A DNA stretch of 64,000 nucleotides, taken from assembly GCA_033558025.1 (NCBI GenBank), contig JAUCEF010000005.1, positions 3,224,001 to 3,288,000 on the forward strand, in the 5' to 3' direction. Shown here piece after piece: positions 41,831-51,289 of this stretch. Within the stretch, counting starts at the first letter, position 1; every line of letters begins with the position of its first letter. The DNA comes from Phytophthora sp. 'mugwort' (taxonomy: Eukaryota > Oomycota > Peronosporomycetes > Peronosporales > Peronosporaceae). The notes beneath the pieces were generated by a model. That model had not been told where the DNA came from. It was given only the letters and a program-made list of their open reading frames with translations, and ran no database searches. A program made the position numbers and the translations under genes.

Positions 41831-42406
41831 TTAGTTCTTCTTGCCCATGCCTGGGATACGGAACCGTGATTTTTTGGGTGCCGATGTAGGCATGGGAGGA
41901 GGCATCTGCCCGTATCGGACCGGGTACTGGTACTGACCACCCAGTGTCGTAGGCGGAGCCTGCTGCAGGCCAAAGCCGCCGGTAGGCTGGCCATACTGCG
42001 CCTGAGGCTGTCCGTACTGCTGTCCGTACTGCTGATGAGGCTGACTGTATTGCTGATGAGGCTGTCCATATTGCTGACCGTACTGCTGCTGAGGCTGGTT
42101 GTTACCGTAGCCGTAGACGCCCGACGGCTGCTGCTGGCCAAAGCCAGAGTGCTGCGGCGGGTACATGCCCGTGGCCATGACGGGCGGGTAGCCGGCGTTA
42201 TTCGTGGGGTTGGGGCGGTTCTCCTCGTCCGAGTTGCGTTGATTGTGGCTCACACGCTTGCCATGCATGTCGTACAGCGAACCTTCAGTGGGCTCTCCAT
42301 CGCCGTCCAGCAGGCTGGCATTATCCACTTTGCCTTTGCGGTCCAGCACCGTATCACCCGAGAGCACAGCGCGATCCGACTTCTTCTTGCGCAGGAACCC
42401 GACCAT
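41831..42406 (-). CDS. Gln/Tyr/Gly/Pro-rich low-complexity protein, unknown
   Basis: A single exon of 191 residues from the Met at 42406 ('MVGFLRKKKSDRAVLSG'); the frame stays open upstream but that part looks non-coding. The N-terminal 60 residues are basic then acidic ('LLDGDGEPTEGSLYDMHG'). From about 75 on it is dominated by Gln, Tyr, Gly, Pro and Asn, with imperfect repeats of 'QQYGQP' and 'HQQYSQP' (about 110-150). The end is basic ('PKKSRFRIPGMGKKN'). There is no signal peptide or membrane span. Such tracts resemble prion-like or adaptor proteins. The regular repeats, basic ends and lack of stops argue that it is real, but I do not recognise a family. Confidence 0.65.
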   Translation of the reverse strand: MVGFLRKKKSDRAVLSGDTVLDRKGKVDNASLLDGDGEPTEGSLYDMHGKRVSHNQRNSDEENRPNPTNNAGYPPVMATGMYPPQHSGFGQQQPSGVYGYGNNQPQQQYGQQYGQPHQQYSQPHQQYGQQYGQPQAQYGQPTGGFGLQQAPPTTLGGQYQYPVRYGQMPPPMPTSAPKKSRFRIPGMGKKN

Positions 42407-43299
42407 TGTGACTAAGAATTGCTTGCTTAATGTAGAGAGGGAGAGAAACTGTGTGGGTAGATAGCAACGAGGAAGGTTTCCTCTTCTTGCTCGAGCGGAC
42501 GATTCAAGTATGGCGCGCACGTTTGGCTTGGAACCGAGACCAGCCGGAAACTGGTTCTAGCCGCGCCCCTCCCCCCTCCCAGCTCCCACTCGATCCTCCT
42601 GCCGCTCCTCTTCTATGCTGGCACGATTTGTCGCAATATTTCTGAAACCTGACCACTTGGACTCAGTATGCCGTGTGAAAAGTCGCCAGGCGAAAAATCT
42701 CACCTACTCCTAATAGTCGCCACAAGCTAATTGTAAGTTGCAAGTTGCAAGTTGCAACGATGGTCAAATCCACGTGGACGCACGAGCGAGAAAGCTACTG
42801 ACAGATGGAAGTTGACTGGGCGAGACTATGATGTCGTGCGGTTGTGCAGCCAGCGTACATGTCCATGCCAAGATTTTCGAGACCGATTGCCGATACGCTA
42901 CCAAAAGACCGTTTACGATTCCTTGGAAAGTGATGCCGTTGAACCGAGGTCCACTTGGCTACCATTATTTTTGATTTGCGTTGACGTCTTAGGAGCAGCA
43001 TCAACTGCTGCATTACAGCGCAGCGCGACAGCACCTGCTTCCTTTTGCAGGACAGGACGAGCTTCCACGAAAGCAGACCATGTGTGGGCAGCTGGCAAGT
43101 TGCCCGGCGATTTAGCGTTCACCTACCCGTATGCGGAGCCACACGGACAATAATACGACAGCTAATATACTTTCCGTGGGTGTTTGGGGCGTCCTAGATG
43201 CATGAGCTCGCCGTCGTGGTAAGCTCGGTCGAAACCCAGGATCGATATTGTGCCATTAACATAAAAGTATTGCGAATTTAAGTTGCCGTGTCATTACAG

Positions 43300-43309
43300 T
43301 GGTATCAGA
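43300..43309 (+). mobile_element. Likely LTR 3' end and tRNA-Met primer-binding site of a retrotransposon remnant
   Basis: tggtatcaga at 43300-43309 matches the first ten bases of the primer-binding site complementary to initiator tRNA-Met used by many copia elements. It directly follows an A/T-rich segment ending tcattacag, as an LTR end would. No gag or pol frame follows, so only a fragment or a solo 5' region remains. Confidence 0.45.
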
Positions 43310-43666
43310 CGTATCCAGCGTGCCCTTTTGAGGCTGAGACATGTCCTACAAAGCCCAAGTGATAACTACAAGCACCATAACGACGACAACCTGTCGGTCG
43401 GTCTTCCCTGGATCGTAGCCACATCCTCGTGAAACGCTGGACCAGAGCTCGTAACCGAGTCTACGGTCGATCAAATTCTTCCCTTCAGTCTGTATGTCAC
43501 CACGAAGTGAACGATGACAGGTCAACTTCAAGCACGCGGGCTCACTTACCTCGATCACCAAGCGTGCCACACAGTCGCGGCGACTCGTGCTAGAATCCGC
43601 CAGCTCCCTGTACAGTACAGGTGTAATCAGAATCTGTTCTCGTTACCGCCTGCACGTGTCTGTCCA

Positions 43667-43709
43667 GCTCGATGGGCTCACGGTGGAGTCCGCCGTGAGC
43701 CCATCGAGC
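43667..43709. repeat. Near-perfect long hairpin (17-bp arms, 9-nt centre)
   Basis: gctcgatgggctcacgg at 43667-43683 is the exact reverse complement of 43693-43709. Within the centre, gga pairs with tcc after one mismatch, so the whole 43 bp is almost fully self-complementary around 43688. Nothing else in the neighbourhood is repeated. Confidence 0.9.
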
Positions 43710-44152
43710 AGGCGAAGAAGACGCTGCTTGGTCAATGGGTATTGCGCAGTAGCGGGATCTACATGTACGTTGCAACCTCAATTGACCGCGAGATGGGACT
43801 GTATTGTGGTCTCAGGTGTCGGGCGTGCGCAGCTGCAGCACTTCAAGGCACAGGTGCGGCCCACAGAATCTGTGGCACCGATGAATCTGCCCTCCGTGCA
43901 TGTGAAAAATAATGATCTATCCTGTTGCACTTCTGGTACCGACAGTAGGAAACTGCTGCACCCGCCATTCACAAAAGACGTTTGACGTCGACGCCACCGT
44001 TCGCTTGCCTGTTTCAACTGGACTTGGCGACATGGATGTTCATGCAGTACGAAGTATTACTTTATTCTGACGCGTTGATCACCTCCTGTGAAGGAGGGTA
44101 ATTGGACGCTGTGCATTTATCTCTGTTGTCTGTGTTTTCTGTCCTTGATGGT

Positions 44153-44730
44153 TTACCACGTAACATGTTTGTCGAGGAAATCCCGTGTCATCTCTTCGTT
44201 CTGCGCAATGTTCTCCATGTAGGTGTCGTACGACATGTGCCACGGGTCCGGGACGTCTCGCGTGAAGGCACATAACACGCCATCCCGCTCCTTAATCTTC
44301 GGGAACTTCTCAGCGACCTTGTAGGCCATGCCGCTGGCCACGCACACGACGTAGTCGGCCTCCATGCACATTTGCTCCGTCAAGAGCTGGGAGCGGTGCT
44401 TCGACAGATCCAGCTGGTACTTCTTCATCACTTCTACCCCGTGCTTAGAAGCGGGCGAGCCCTCGCAGTCAAACACGTCCGTCAAGCTATACGATTAGCA
44501 ATACACAACGACTTGCAACGTCAGCACCTCCTTCTTTTCGTACCAGTGCTCGGGATCTTTTAGCAGCAACTGCACAGCTACGTCACGTACGCTGCGGATC
44601 GGATGACAATTTCCTTTTCTTCCTGCTGCTCGCGCGTCATGTTGAGCTTGCGTCGGAAGTACTCGACGGCGAAGAGCTCCGAGACCGGCGAGCGGCACGT
44701 GTTGCTAGTGCACACGAACACGATGTTCAT
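44153..44730 (-). CDS. Low-molecular-weight protein tyrosine phosphatase, two exons
   Basis: Exons 44730-44591 and 44486-44153 give 157 residues, the normal size of the family. The P-loop CX5R stands at the N-terminus: 'IVFVCTSNTCRSP' (Cys7 to Arg13). After the intron come 'GSPASKHGVEVMKKYQLDLSKHRSQ', the part around the usual 'SAGT...G' and 'H.A' region, and near the C-terminus 'DVPDPWHMSYDTY' with the general-acid Asp-Pro. LMW-PTPs dephosphorylate phosphotyrosine; bacterial relatives include arsenate reductases, but those have extra Cys pairs in other places. The intron (44487-44590, GTACGT...ATAG) keeps phase. An upstream in-frame Met (44781) would add 17 residues; the shorter start puts the P-loop where the family has it. 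Confidence 0.88.
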
Positions 44731-45433
44731 TGTGGCGTAATGTATCGAATGGTCGATGCTCGGATAGTGTTTTTCAGACACAATTCTGATTTGACACGAC
44801 CCGACCGCCGCGATTGGTTACAAAGACTTCAGTCCAGTACTGTATACATCGACGAACAGGAGGGCGGTGACAAATGCGGCCTGTTCTCGCCTGTGGTGTC
44901 CGCGTTGGGTGCGACTTCAAGCATGATGAGCAGCAGGTTTCAGACACAGACAGCGGGCAGTTTTGCATCCAACCCCCCAAAATTTCGGTACATGCACCAG
45001 GTACAACCATGTAGAGGTACAATACCCAAGGCGCAGTTAAGATTAGCAGCTTCAGCAACATCCCAAACCTACTGTTTGCCGTAGCTTAGGTAGCTCAAGG
45101 CCGGTCCCGAGCGTTCAACTTTCACGATGATACTATTTGCATGCTGTCGTCCACAACGACACGCAGGAAAGACCTCGTTCGTGCTGCATTGCTGTTGCGC
45201 GTGTTCGTATCGTACCGGTCGTTCAACACAAAATTCTCTATACGCGAGCGTTTGCGCGAATAACTTCGTGAGATCGTTTGAATTACCCGACAGAGTATTA
45301 TCGCCATCGTGTGGCTATCGATAAGCTGGTATTAATCATGCGAGCTGGGCATTCCGGTACCAATGGTGAGGGTTGCTCAATCTGTAACGTCATGAAGTCT
45401 ACTTGATCCTTACTGAACGTCTACCGGTTCAGC
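44731..45433. other. Intergenic region, no gene recognised
   Basis: About 0.7 kb between the phosphatase start and the papain-like protease stop. Short frames on both strands look random. Confidence 0.55.
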
Positions 45434-47706
45434 TTACTGGAAGTGCTGGACCACCTTGGCGTATGGAAACGGCCCCAGGAAGTCGCTGTGGTTCTGCTTC
45501 TTTGTGGACGCCTCCAACAACGAATAGTCAAGCTCCGGGTGTAAGGCCTTGTTAACAGCATACGACTGCGGATCCCACTGGATGTCGAAGCTGTTGACAA
45601 AGAAGCCCTGGAACTGCGCAATCCACTGGCGCAGAGCCACGTACGGGATCAAGTAGAAGCCGCACCGATCCGTGTCGTTCTCCTTCACTTCCTCTTCAAC
45701 GGGTTCCAGTGTGAGCGCCATGTACAACTCCAGCATGGGTGGGAGGCACATCTCGCGTGCCACGTGCTGCTCCTCCGAGTACTCCCACAGACACATGACG
45801 GTCATGCGGTCGCCCCAGTCCGTTGTGTTGCGAACAAAGTAAATAAAGTCGCCACCCGTACGACACAACTCTGGATCCTTGCACTTCAGATGTAGTGGTT
45901 GAATATTGACGTCCGCGAACAGCTTCGTCTCCTCCGAGAGACAGTCCTCGATCCTCTCATTGTATTCGTGGCTCTCATTTCCTTGTTTCTTGGACGTTAT
46001 GCCTTCATTCCCGCACTGGTACCAGTTAAACGGGCTGCACCGAAACATAAAGACAACAGTTAATCACAGTCTCGTGCTCTAGAACTACTGTTCAAATAAT
46101 ATAGCGTACTTGTAGCTGTTGGGGCACACAGAGCGTTCCTCCCAGTCGGAAACCTCTTGCATCCAATACGCAAGCGAGTGACTGCCCTGTGTGGGTCCGT
46201 CCGCCCACGAGTTCTTCACAATGAGGCCACCAGTGAAGCCTTCACGAGTCAAAAAGGCATCATTGTAGCCGACAAGAAGCTACCAAGCGAAATATTACAT
46301 ACGCCGTCGACGTATCAGTACCATACCTATCGTCGTGGTTCAGAGGACTGCTACAAACAACAACTTACCATTGCATGACCGCCTTCAATGGACATACCGC
46401 GGTGGCTATAGAATTCGCCCTCCATGTTGCGGTTTCGGCCTCCCTTCAGCGGAATGCAGCACGTCGTGGTGGCCATGTCTCCAGGACATAGGGTGCACGT
46501 TTCGGGCTGGCAGTGACGGTCGGTGGCAAACGCACCAATACACGGATAGTAGTGGGTGACCATTGCAATCGGAGTAGAAAGCGGCATCGCCTGGTTCTTG
46601 CGGACAAGGTGCTCTCTGACAGACATGTCCTCATACTTAGTCGTCATGCTCTGAGATAAGCGAAAGAAACATCGTATAAGCGACATCATTGCATTAATAA
46701 ATAAAAGCAAGGCCAATTTCCGACCCAACGTACCGATAATTCAAACTTCAGCGGGTTACCAGCACCTTGGGCGGCTTCGAGCCCAGGACAGAGCGTATCG
46801 TTACCATCCTCCGTGTAGTATTTGCACACCGATTGCGGGAAGACAGACTCCTTGAGACCATTCTGCAAGTAATACAGCTCGGGCACTTCACCGCCTTCAG
46901 TCGAGTTCATCCACATCTACGGTCAAATGTCAGCATAGTCAAGCAACGGAAATCAATGGAAATGACAGATGAATACTGACCTCATCACCAGCCACCCGAC
47001 AGTCCTTTTGCTGCTGAGAGTCTGCCTCACCAGTGCAAAGCTTGAGAATCTCGACACCGTATGCCTGTAACGTAGCAAAACAATCGCTCGGTCAGCCTTG
47101 CAAATAAAAACTTACGCGGCTCTATCTCTTCGTGACACACCTGCTCGGAAAACGCGACGTATGCGTCTGGTTTGAGCCATCCTTTCTGGACACCGTGCGC
47201 TCGGTACGATTGCTCCAGGAATCCGATGGTTGCAAAATCCCAGCACGTCCCGCGGTAGGCCTGGTCCTGACGCGGCGTTACATAGTCCACCGCAAACTTC
47301 GACGGCAACAGCGCCATTGGGAGCAAATTGTCTTTCGAAAGATAGCGTATGGCCCCAGCGTTGAGATCTTCTCGAGCATCAGTCGTCTCCTGATGAACTT
47401 CGTTTGCAGCTCCCCTGCCACAAAATGACAGCAGCAACAACAACATTTTCAATCAGTGACCGTCAAGATCTCCATAATATTCTGTTGCACGTACGTATTG
47501 TCAACAGTCTGTGATTCCAGACGCGAAATAGTGCTGTGCATCGAAATGCACAGCGACAGCAGCACGAAGAGCGCCATACCGTTCAGCACATAGAAGACTG
47601 TTCGCGACGGCATTCGACCCAGAGCAACAGGCTTATCGGCTACTTCAAAGTGACGCGCGCGAACGGGCAATTCATCGATGTCGTTGTCAGCTAAGGAGTC
47701 AACCAC
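45434..47706 (-). CDS. Membrane-anchored papain-family (C1A) cysteine protease, seven exons
   Basis: Exons in order 47706-47461, 47389-47141, 47064-46981, 46916-46734, 46650-46369, 46279-46110 and 46034-45434 give about 604 residues, all phases consistent. The N-terminal 35 residues are cytosolic-looking, then one membrane span ('VFYVLNGMALFVLLSLCI') makes a type II protein. The C1A triad is present: 'DQAYRGTCWDFA' (oxyanion Gln and catalytic Cys), 'SIEGGHAM' joined across an intron to 'LLVGYNDAF' (His), and 'LIVKNSWADG' (Asn). The usual Gly-Ser before the Cys-Trp is Gly-Thr. A Cys-rich insert lies between Cys and His parts, and about 200 residues follow the Asn. The large extra regions suggest a lineage-specific membrane protease. 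The first donor (GTCACT) and the exon 2 donor (GTGTGT) are non-ideal, so those junctions are less sure. Confidence 0.82.
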
Positions 47707-48040
47707 GCGAGATAGTCAGGGTGTGAACCAATGAACCAATGATGCGCCTTCCATTGCGACATCGCTTACCTGTTCCGGAGCCGTAATGAAGCAGCGGACT
47801 GCGATCTCGTGATCCCACCATTGCTCTTGCGGAGGAGGAGGCGCGATGAGGAATGACGTCCAGGCAAGAGCAGATCTGATCGTGAAAATCACTGTCTCTG
47901 AACAGAGATTGCTAATCAGGTTGTAATACATTCTGAAACATCAAATAGTCGGTGACATGGAATTTACTCAAGTTTAGATATCCTAATACCTTAAAAAGCA
48001 ATAGCCTTAGTGTTCATTACCGTCCAAGTCGTTAGCACAT
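47707..48040. other. Short intergenic stretch upstream of the protease
   Basis: A minus-strand frame (47931-47716) has a hydrophobic stretch ('VIFTIRSALAWTSFLIAPPPP'), but I see no splice path or family to support it. It may be part of the protease promoter. Confidence 0.4.
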
Positions 48041-49795
48041 CTAATTCTCGCAGCCCTCACCGCCAGCGATGACTAGACACGAGGTGGAGTCGTAGATGCT
48101 CATGACGTTGGTCATGACAGACCACACGAGAGCGAATACCAAGTACACCACCGTGACGACACCCATCAAGTAGCTCGAGCCACCGAGACGCTTCATGACC
48201 TGGGTCTGCTCTTTTTGCCGCGGGAGCATGACCAGGAACACGAGCGAGAATAAGTTGAAAGCGTACATGATGACCACAGTGAGGGTCACATCATGTCTTA
48301 CTTCATGGCCGTCGTTCTGGATCCGTTCCGTCGACAAATCCCATATGCTGTCGACGTTACGTGTAATGGCAGTCGAGAACGGAGTGCAAAGGTTGTAGAC
48401 TGTCGTGAGGAGGCCATACATTGCACCTTCATGGCCTTCCGAAGACAGCTCCACGATGATGAAAGAACCAACAATGTAGATAATTCCCTGTGGAATTTGC
48501 TGTAGCACGGGGATTCCAAGCCAGAACCAAGGCGAGCGGGTAACATCCCAGATTGTCATCAGTTTGACCACAGAGTCGAGCGTCAAGTTACAAATCATGG
48601 TCATTACAGTAGTGCGCCGCCAGTCCCAATCACGACCATAGTTACCTGCGAACCAGACGGACATGGCAAACGCGCCCGTCGTGAAGAAACCGGCGACTTT
48701 CTCGGCAAGAGGTGAAACATTCACCCAGTGGGTTTGAATAGGGTAGCTAGATACCCACGTGAACATGGCAAAGATGCCTGCTAGGGTCTGATAAGCGATG
48801 TACTGGTACACTGCTCGAGTCTGCACGATATCCCAGAGTTCGCACATGTAATGTTTGAAGTTCTTGTGGAATTCCGGACGCTTCTCTTCATAGATGAAAA
48901 GCCACGTGAGCGGGACCATGGGCACGATCACAGCGGCCACGATCAGCATGAGCATCGGAAATGACAGCGAAAAGTCAAAGTCACCTCCATACTCGTCACC
49001 GTTGAAGCAAAAAGCTACCAGAACAAGCGCGAGGATATTGAACACGTATCGAGTCGTGTAGATCACCGTCTGCGTCCTTCCACGAATCTCGAGCGGCTCG
49101 CGCTGTGCGAGTTCCACCACAATGCCATCAGCGCACACGTCGGCCATCAAATAGCCGAAGACACACCCCATCATAGGGACGATGTACATGCTGCCCTGGT
49201 TAGCAGCATCGTAATTAATCGTGGCTATAATTTCAGGCGTGTAGTCTTCGGGCTTCACATCACGATAGGACGGATTGGTATAGTAAGGACTGCCCTCGGG
49301 TGTGAAACCCATTTCCAAAAGCATCGCCAACGAGACGATCCAACCCATGACCATGTACGGACGACGACGGTACCCCCAAAGCGGGAAACAGTCCGAGACG
49401 ATGCCATAAAAGACTTTGAAACTCCACGGCAGCTGAACCATCACAGCGGCCGTGGTGGTTTGCGAGCCGGGGATGTTGAGATAGTTTTGCAAATACGGGT
49501 AGATGACGTTGGGCAGCACACCGTCGATGAAGCCGACGGCGGCGTACTGCGCGACGAGTCCAATGTACTGGCGTGAGAAGAGGTTCGGTGCTCCTCCGCT
49601 GCGTAGCGCGCCGCCTTCAATGTAGTCGTCGTACACATAGCGGAGCTTGTCGTAATCGTGCGCGGGCGGATCAAGCGGCGACATGCTGCATCGCGACTCG
49701 CCCAGAACCGCTGCGTTGTCGGGATTGTAGAGCTCAACCTTTTCGTCTGGAAGCGGCATCTCAAAGTCAGTCTCCGTTAACGTCGTGTGGCTCAT
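48041..49795 (-). CDS. Folate/biopterin (BT1) family transporter, copy 1
   Basis: A single exon of 584 residues. A cytosolic N-terminus of about 70 residues ends in 'YVYDDYIEGGALRSGGAPNLF', then about twelve hydrophobic spans of the BT1 branch of the major facilitator superfamily. Family marks are 'GVLPNVIYPYLQNYLNIPGSQ', 'LPWSFKVFYGIVSDCFPLWGYRRRPYM', 'DVCADGIVVELAQREP', and the late 'EGHEGAMYGLLTTVYNLCTPF'. BT1 proteins import folates or pterins in trypanosomatids and plants; related oomycete members may carry other substrates. The neighbouring gene at 51290 is a paralogue of exactly the same length in the opposite orientation. No targeting peptide is evident. Confidence 0.93.
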   Translation of the reverse strand: MSHTTLTETDFEMPLPDEKVELYNPDNAAVLGESRCSMSPLDPPAHDYDKLRYVYDDYIEGGALRSGGAPNLFSRQYIGLVAQYAAVGFIDGVLPNVIYPYLQNYLNIPGSQTTTAAVMVQLPWSFKVFYGIVSDCFPLWGYRRRPYMVMGWIVSLAMLLEMGFTPEGSPYYTNPSYRDVKPEDYTPEIIATINYDAANQGSMYIVPMMGCVFGYLMADVCADGIVVELAQREPLEIRGRTQTVIYTTRYVFNILALVLVAFCFNGDEYGGDFDFSLSFPMLMLIVAAVIVPMVPLTWLFIYEEKRPEFHKNFKHYMCELWDIVQTRAVYQYIAYQTLAGIFAMFTWVSSYPIQTHWVNVSPLAEKVAGFFTTGAFAMSVWFAGNYGRDWDWRRTTVMTMICNLTLDSVVKLMTIWDVTRSPWFWLGIPVLQQIPQGIIYIVGSFIIVELSSEGHEGAMYGLLTTVYNLCTPFSTAITRNVDSIWDLSTERIQNDGHEVRHDVTLTVVIMYAFNLFSLVFLVMLPRQKEQTQVMKRLGGSSYLMGVVTVVYLVFALVWSVMTNVMSIYDSTSCLVIAGGEGCEN

Positions 49796-51289
49796 GCGCA
49801 GGAGACCGCGAATTGCAAACTGCTCCCTGTATACATCGCTGATAACTGGCCACGGCTACAACATCTCAAGGACGGCGCCAAGTTCTGTGCTGGGATGCAA
49901 AGGCCGGGCGATGTGCCTTTAGATTTGCTACTGGAAGTGGGTCATGTCCATACTGGAGCCCATAGTATTAGCCGTCATTCAAACTTTCTACCGCAATGAG
50001 GACAAAACAGAGGGCGCACACAAGAAAATGCAGCATTTCTGGTACTGTAGGCGGCATAACGGACCGATTGTAGGCGATAGAAGGGCCTTAGAGGCAAGTT
50101 ATCGCGCTATGAGACGGAATGCACATGGTATTTCGGCAAAGGCTGCCGGTATCAGTTGCTTTCGACTGGACCTGACCCACTGACTCATTGACAAAAGACG
50201 CATTGAACCTTTTTCAATTCAGCAACTTAACACATGTGCCAACCAGTTGGGAGATGACATCAACTGTGTGCACCCTAGAACTAAAAGAGAGCAGCATCAG
50301 CTGGCAGACGCGTTGACCATGCTCGCTTAGAAGGTCTCTACTACATGTAAACAGTTTGAATTCACCAAACGGTTCGAAGTCCTATGGATTCAACTTGAAT
50401 CCATGTGAGAATGGCCACCTCAGTCCACGACAAGACTTCCGACATATATGTATTATATTATTGTCTTACAGGTGCACTCCAGTTGACTGCGTTGTGGTAG
50501 ATGCAACTCATCGCTGACGGCGGTACACATGTGTATGGTTGTTGCTGTCCTTCACCCACGAGACGTCCAAAATGCAGGTATCACAGAGGTTATCCATCCA
50601 TCAGTGCGGGTTAGTGTACGCGCTTTTCAATGCTACACTATGAGCTGATGTCGACTGTTACCAACAGAGACATGGCTGGCATCCATCGGACGACGCGAAC
50701 CGGCTTGGTCTGTTCGACATGAACGCTTTGAGCCTCATTGCTTGAGCGATTGGCCATTGCCCGCCAACTTTGCACTGAATTGTGCAGAGTCTTTCTGGCA
50801 GAGACCGTGAGCCTCAAGGTCTTCGCCCCAAAGTTGATTGTCAACTCGACACTCGGCACTGTCGAGTGCGCGATAGGAGACCGCGTCTGCGGCAGATGGC
50901 GATCGTCGTCAGTGTCGAGCATTCCATGTCGATTTGTAGTTATCCTGCCCGTTCATTGAACGACGTGCTCCCCAAAGAAGGACGAAAATTCGACGATATT
51001 GCACCAATTTCCATCGAGCTCAGGGCAAAGGGCAGCCGTATCTGGATATACTTAGCATGAGAACTGCCTGGGTTGGCTTGTTACAGCACATGGAACGCTT
51101 TTGTTTGGAGCAAGAGGCTATCCAAGTTCGTGGACGGCGAAAGGGGGAGGGAGAGGTTGTCGATTTGCTTTCCACCGATCTTGCTTCGTGGTGCCACAGG
51201 CATTAGTCATTTTACGCAGCTCTAGACACTACAGTACGCCGTCGACTACAGTGCCAACGTGGTCGGTCACTTGAAGTCCAGGTCCCACG
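49796..51289. promoter_or_regulatory. Head-to-head intergenic region between two BT1 transporters
   Basis: About 1.5 kb between the divergent start codons, longer than most gaps here. I see faint retroelement-like peptides (for example 'HQLADALTMLA' near 50310, +) but nothing solid. Promoters of both transporters must lie within it. Confidence 0.45.

Larger units (their letters stand above)
42407..44152. other. Gene-free stretch with LTR-retrotransposon debris
   Basis: About 1.7 kb without a convincing gene. It contains three tandem copies of aagttgc (42735-42755), a likely primer-binding site after an LTR end (43300-43309) and a 43-bp hairpin (43667-43709). Open frames in the region look random. 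Confidence 0.6.

Noticed and set aside
47716..47931. Minus-strand frame with a hydrophobic stretch upstream of the papain-like protease
   Set aside because: No phase-consistent splice to the protease and no signal-peptide context; the protease already has a good start at 47706.
50638..50922. Minus-strand 94-codon frame between the BT1 genes
   Set aside because: No recognisable domain; composition is compatible with chance. Retroelement origin could not be supported.
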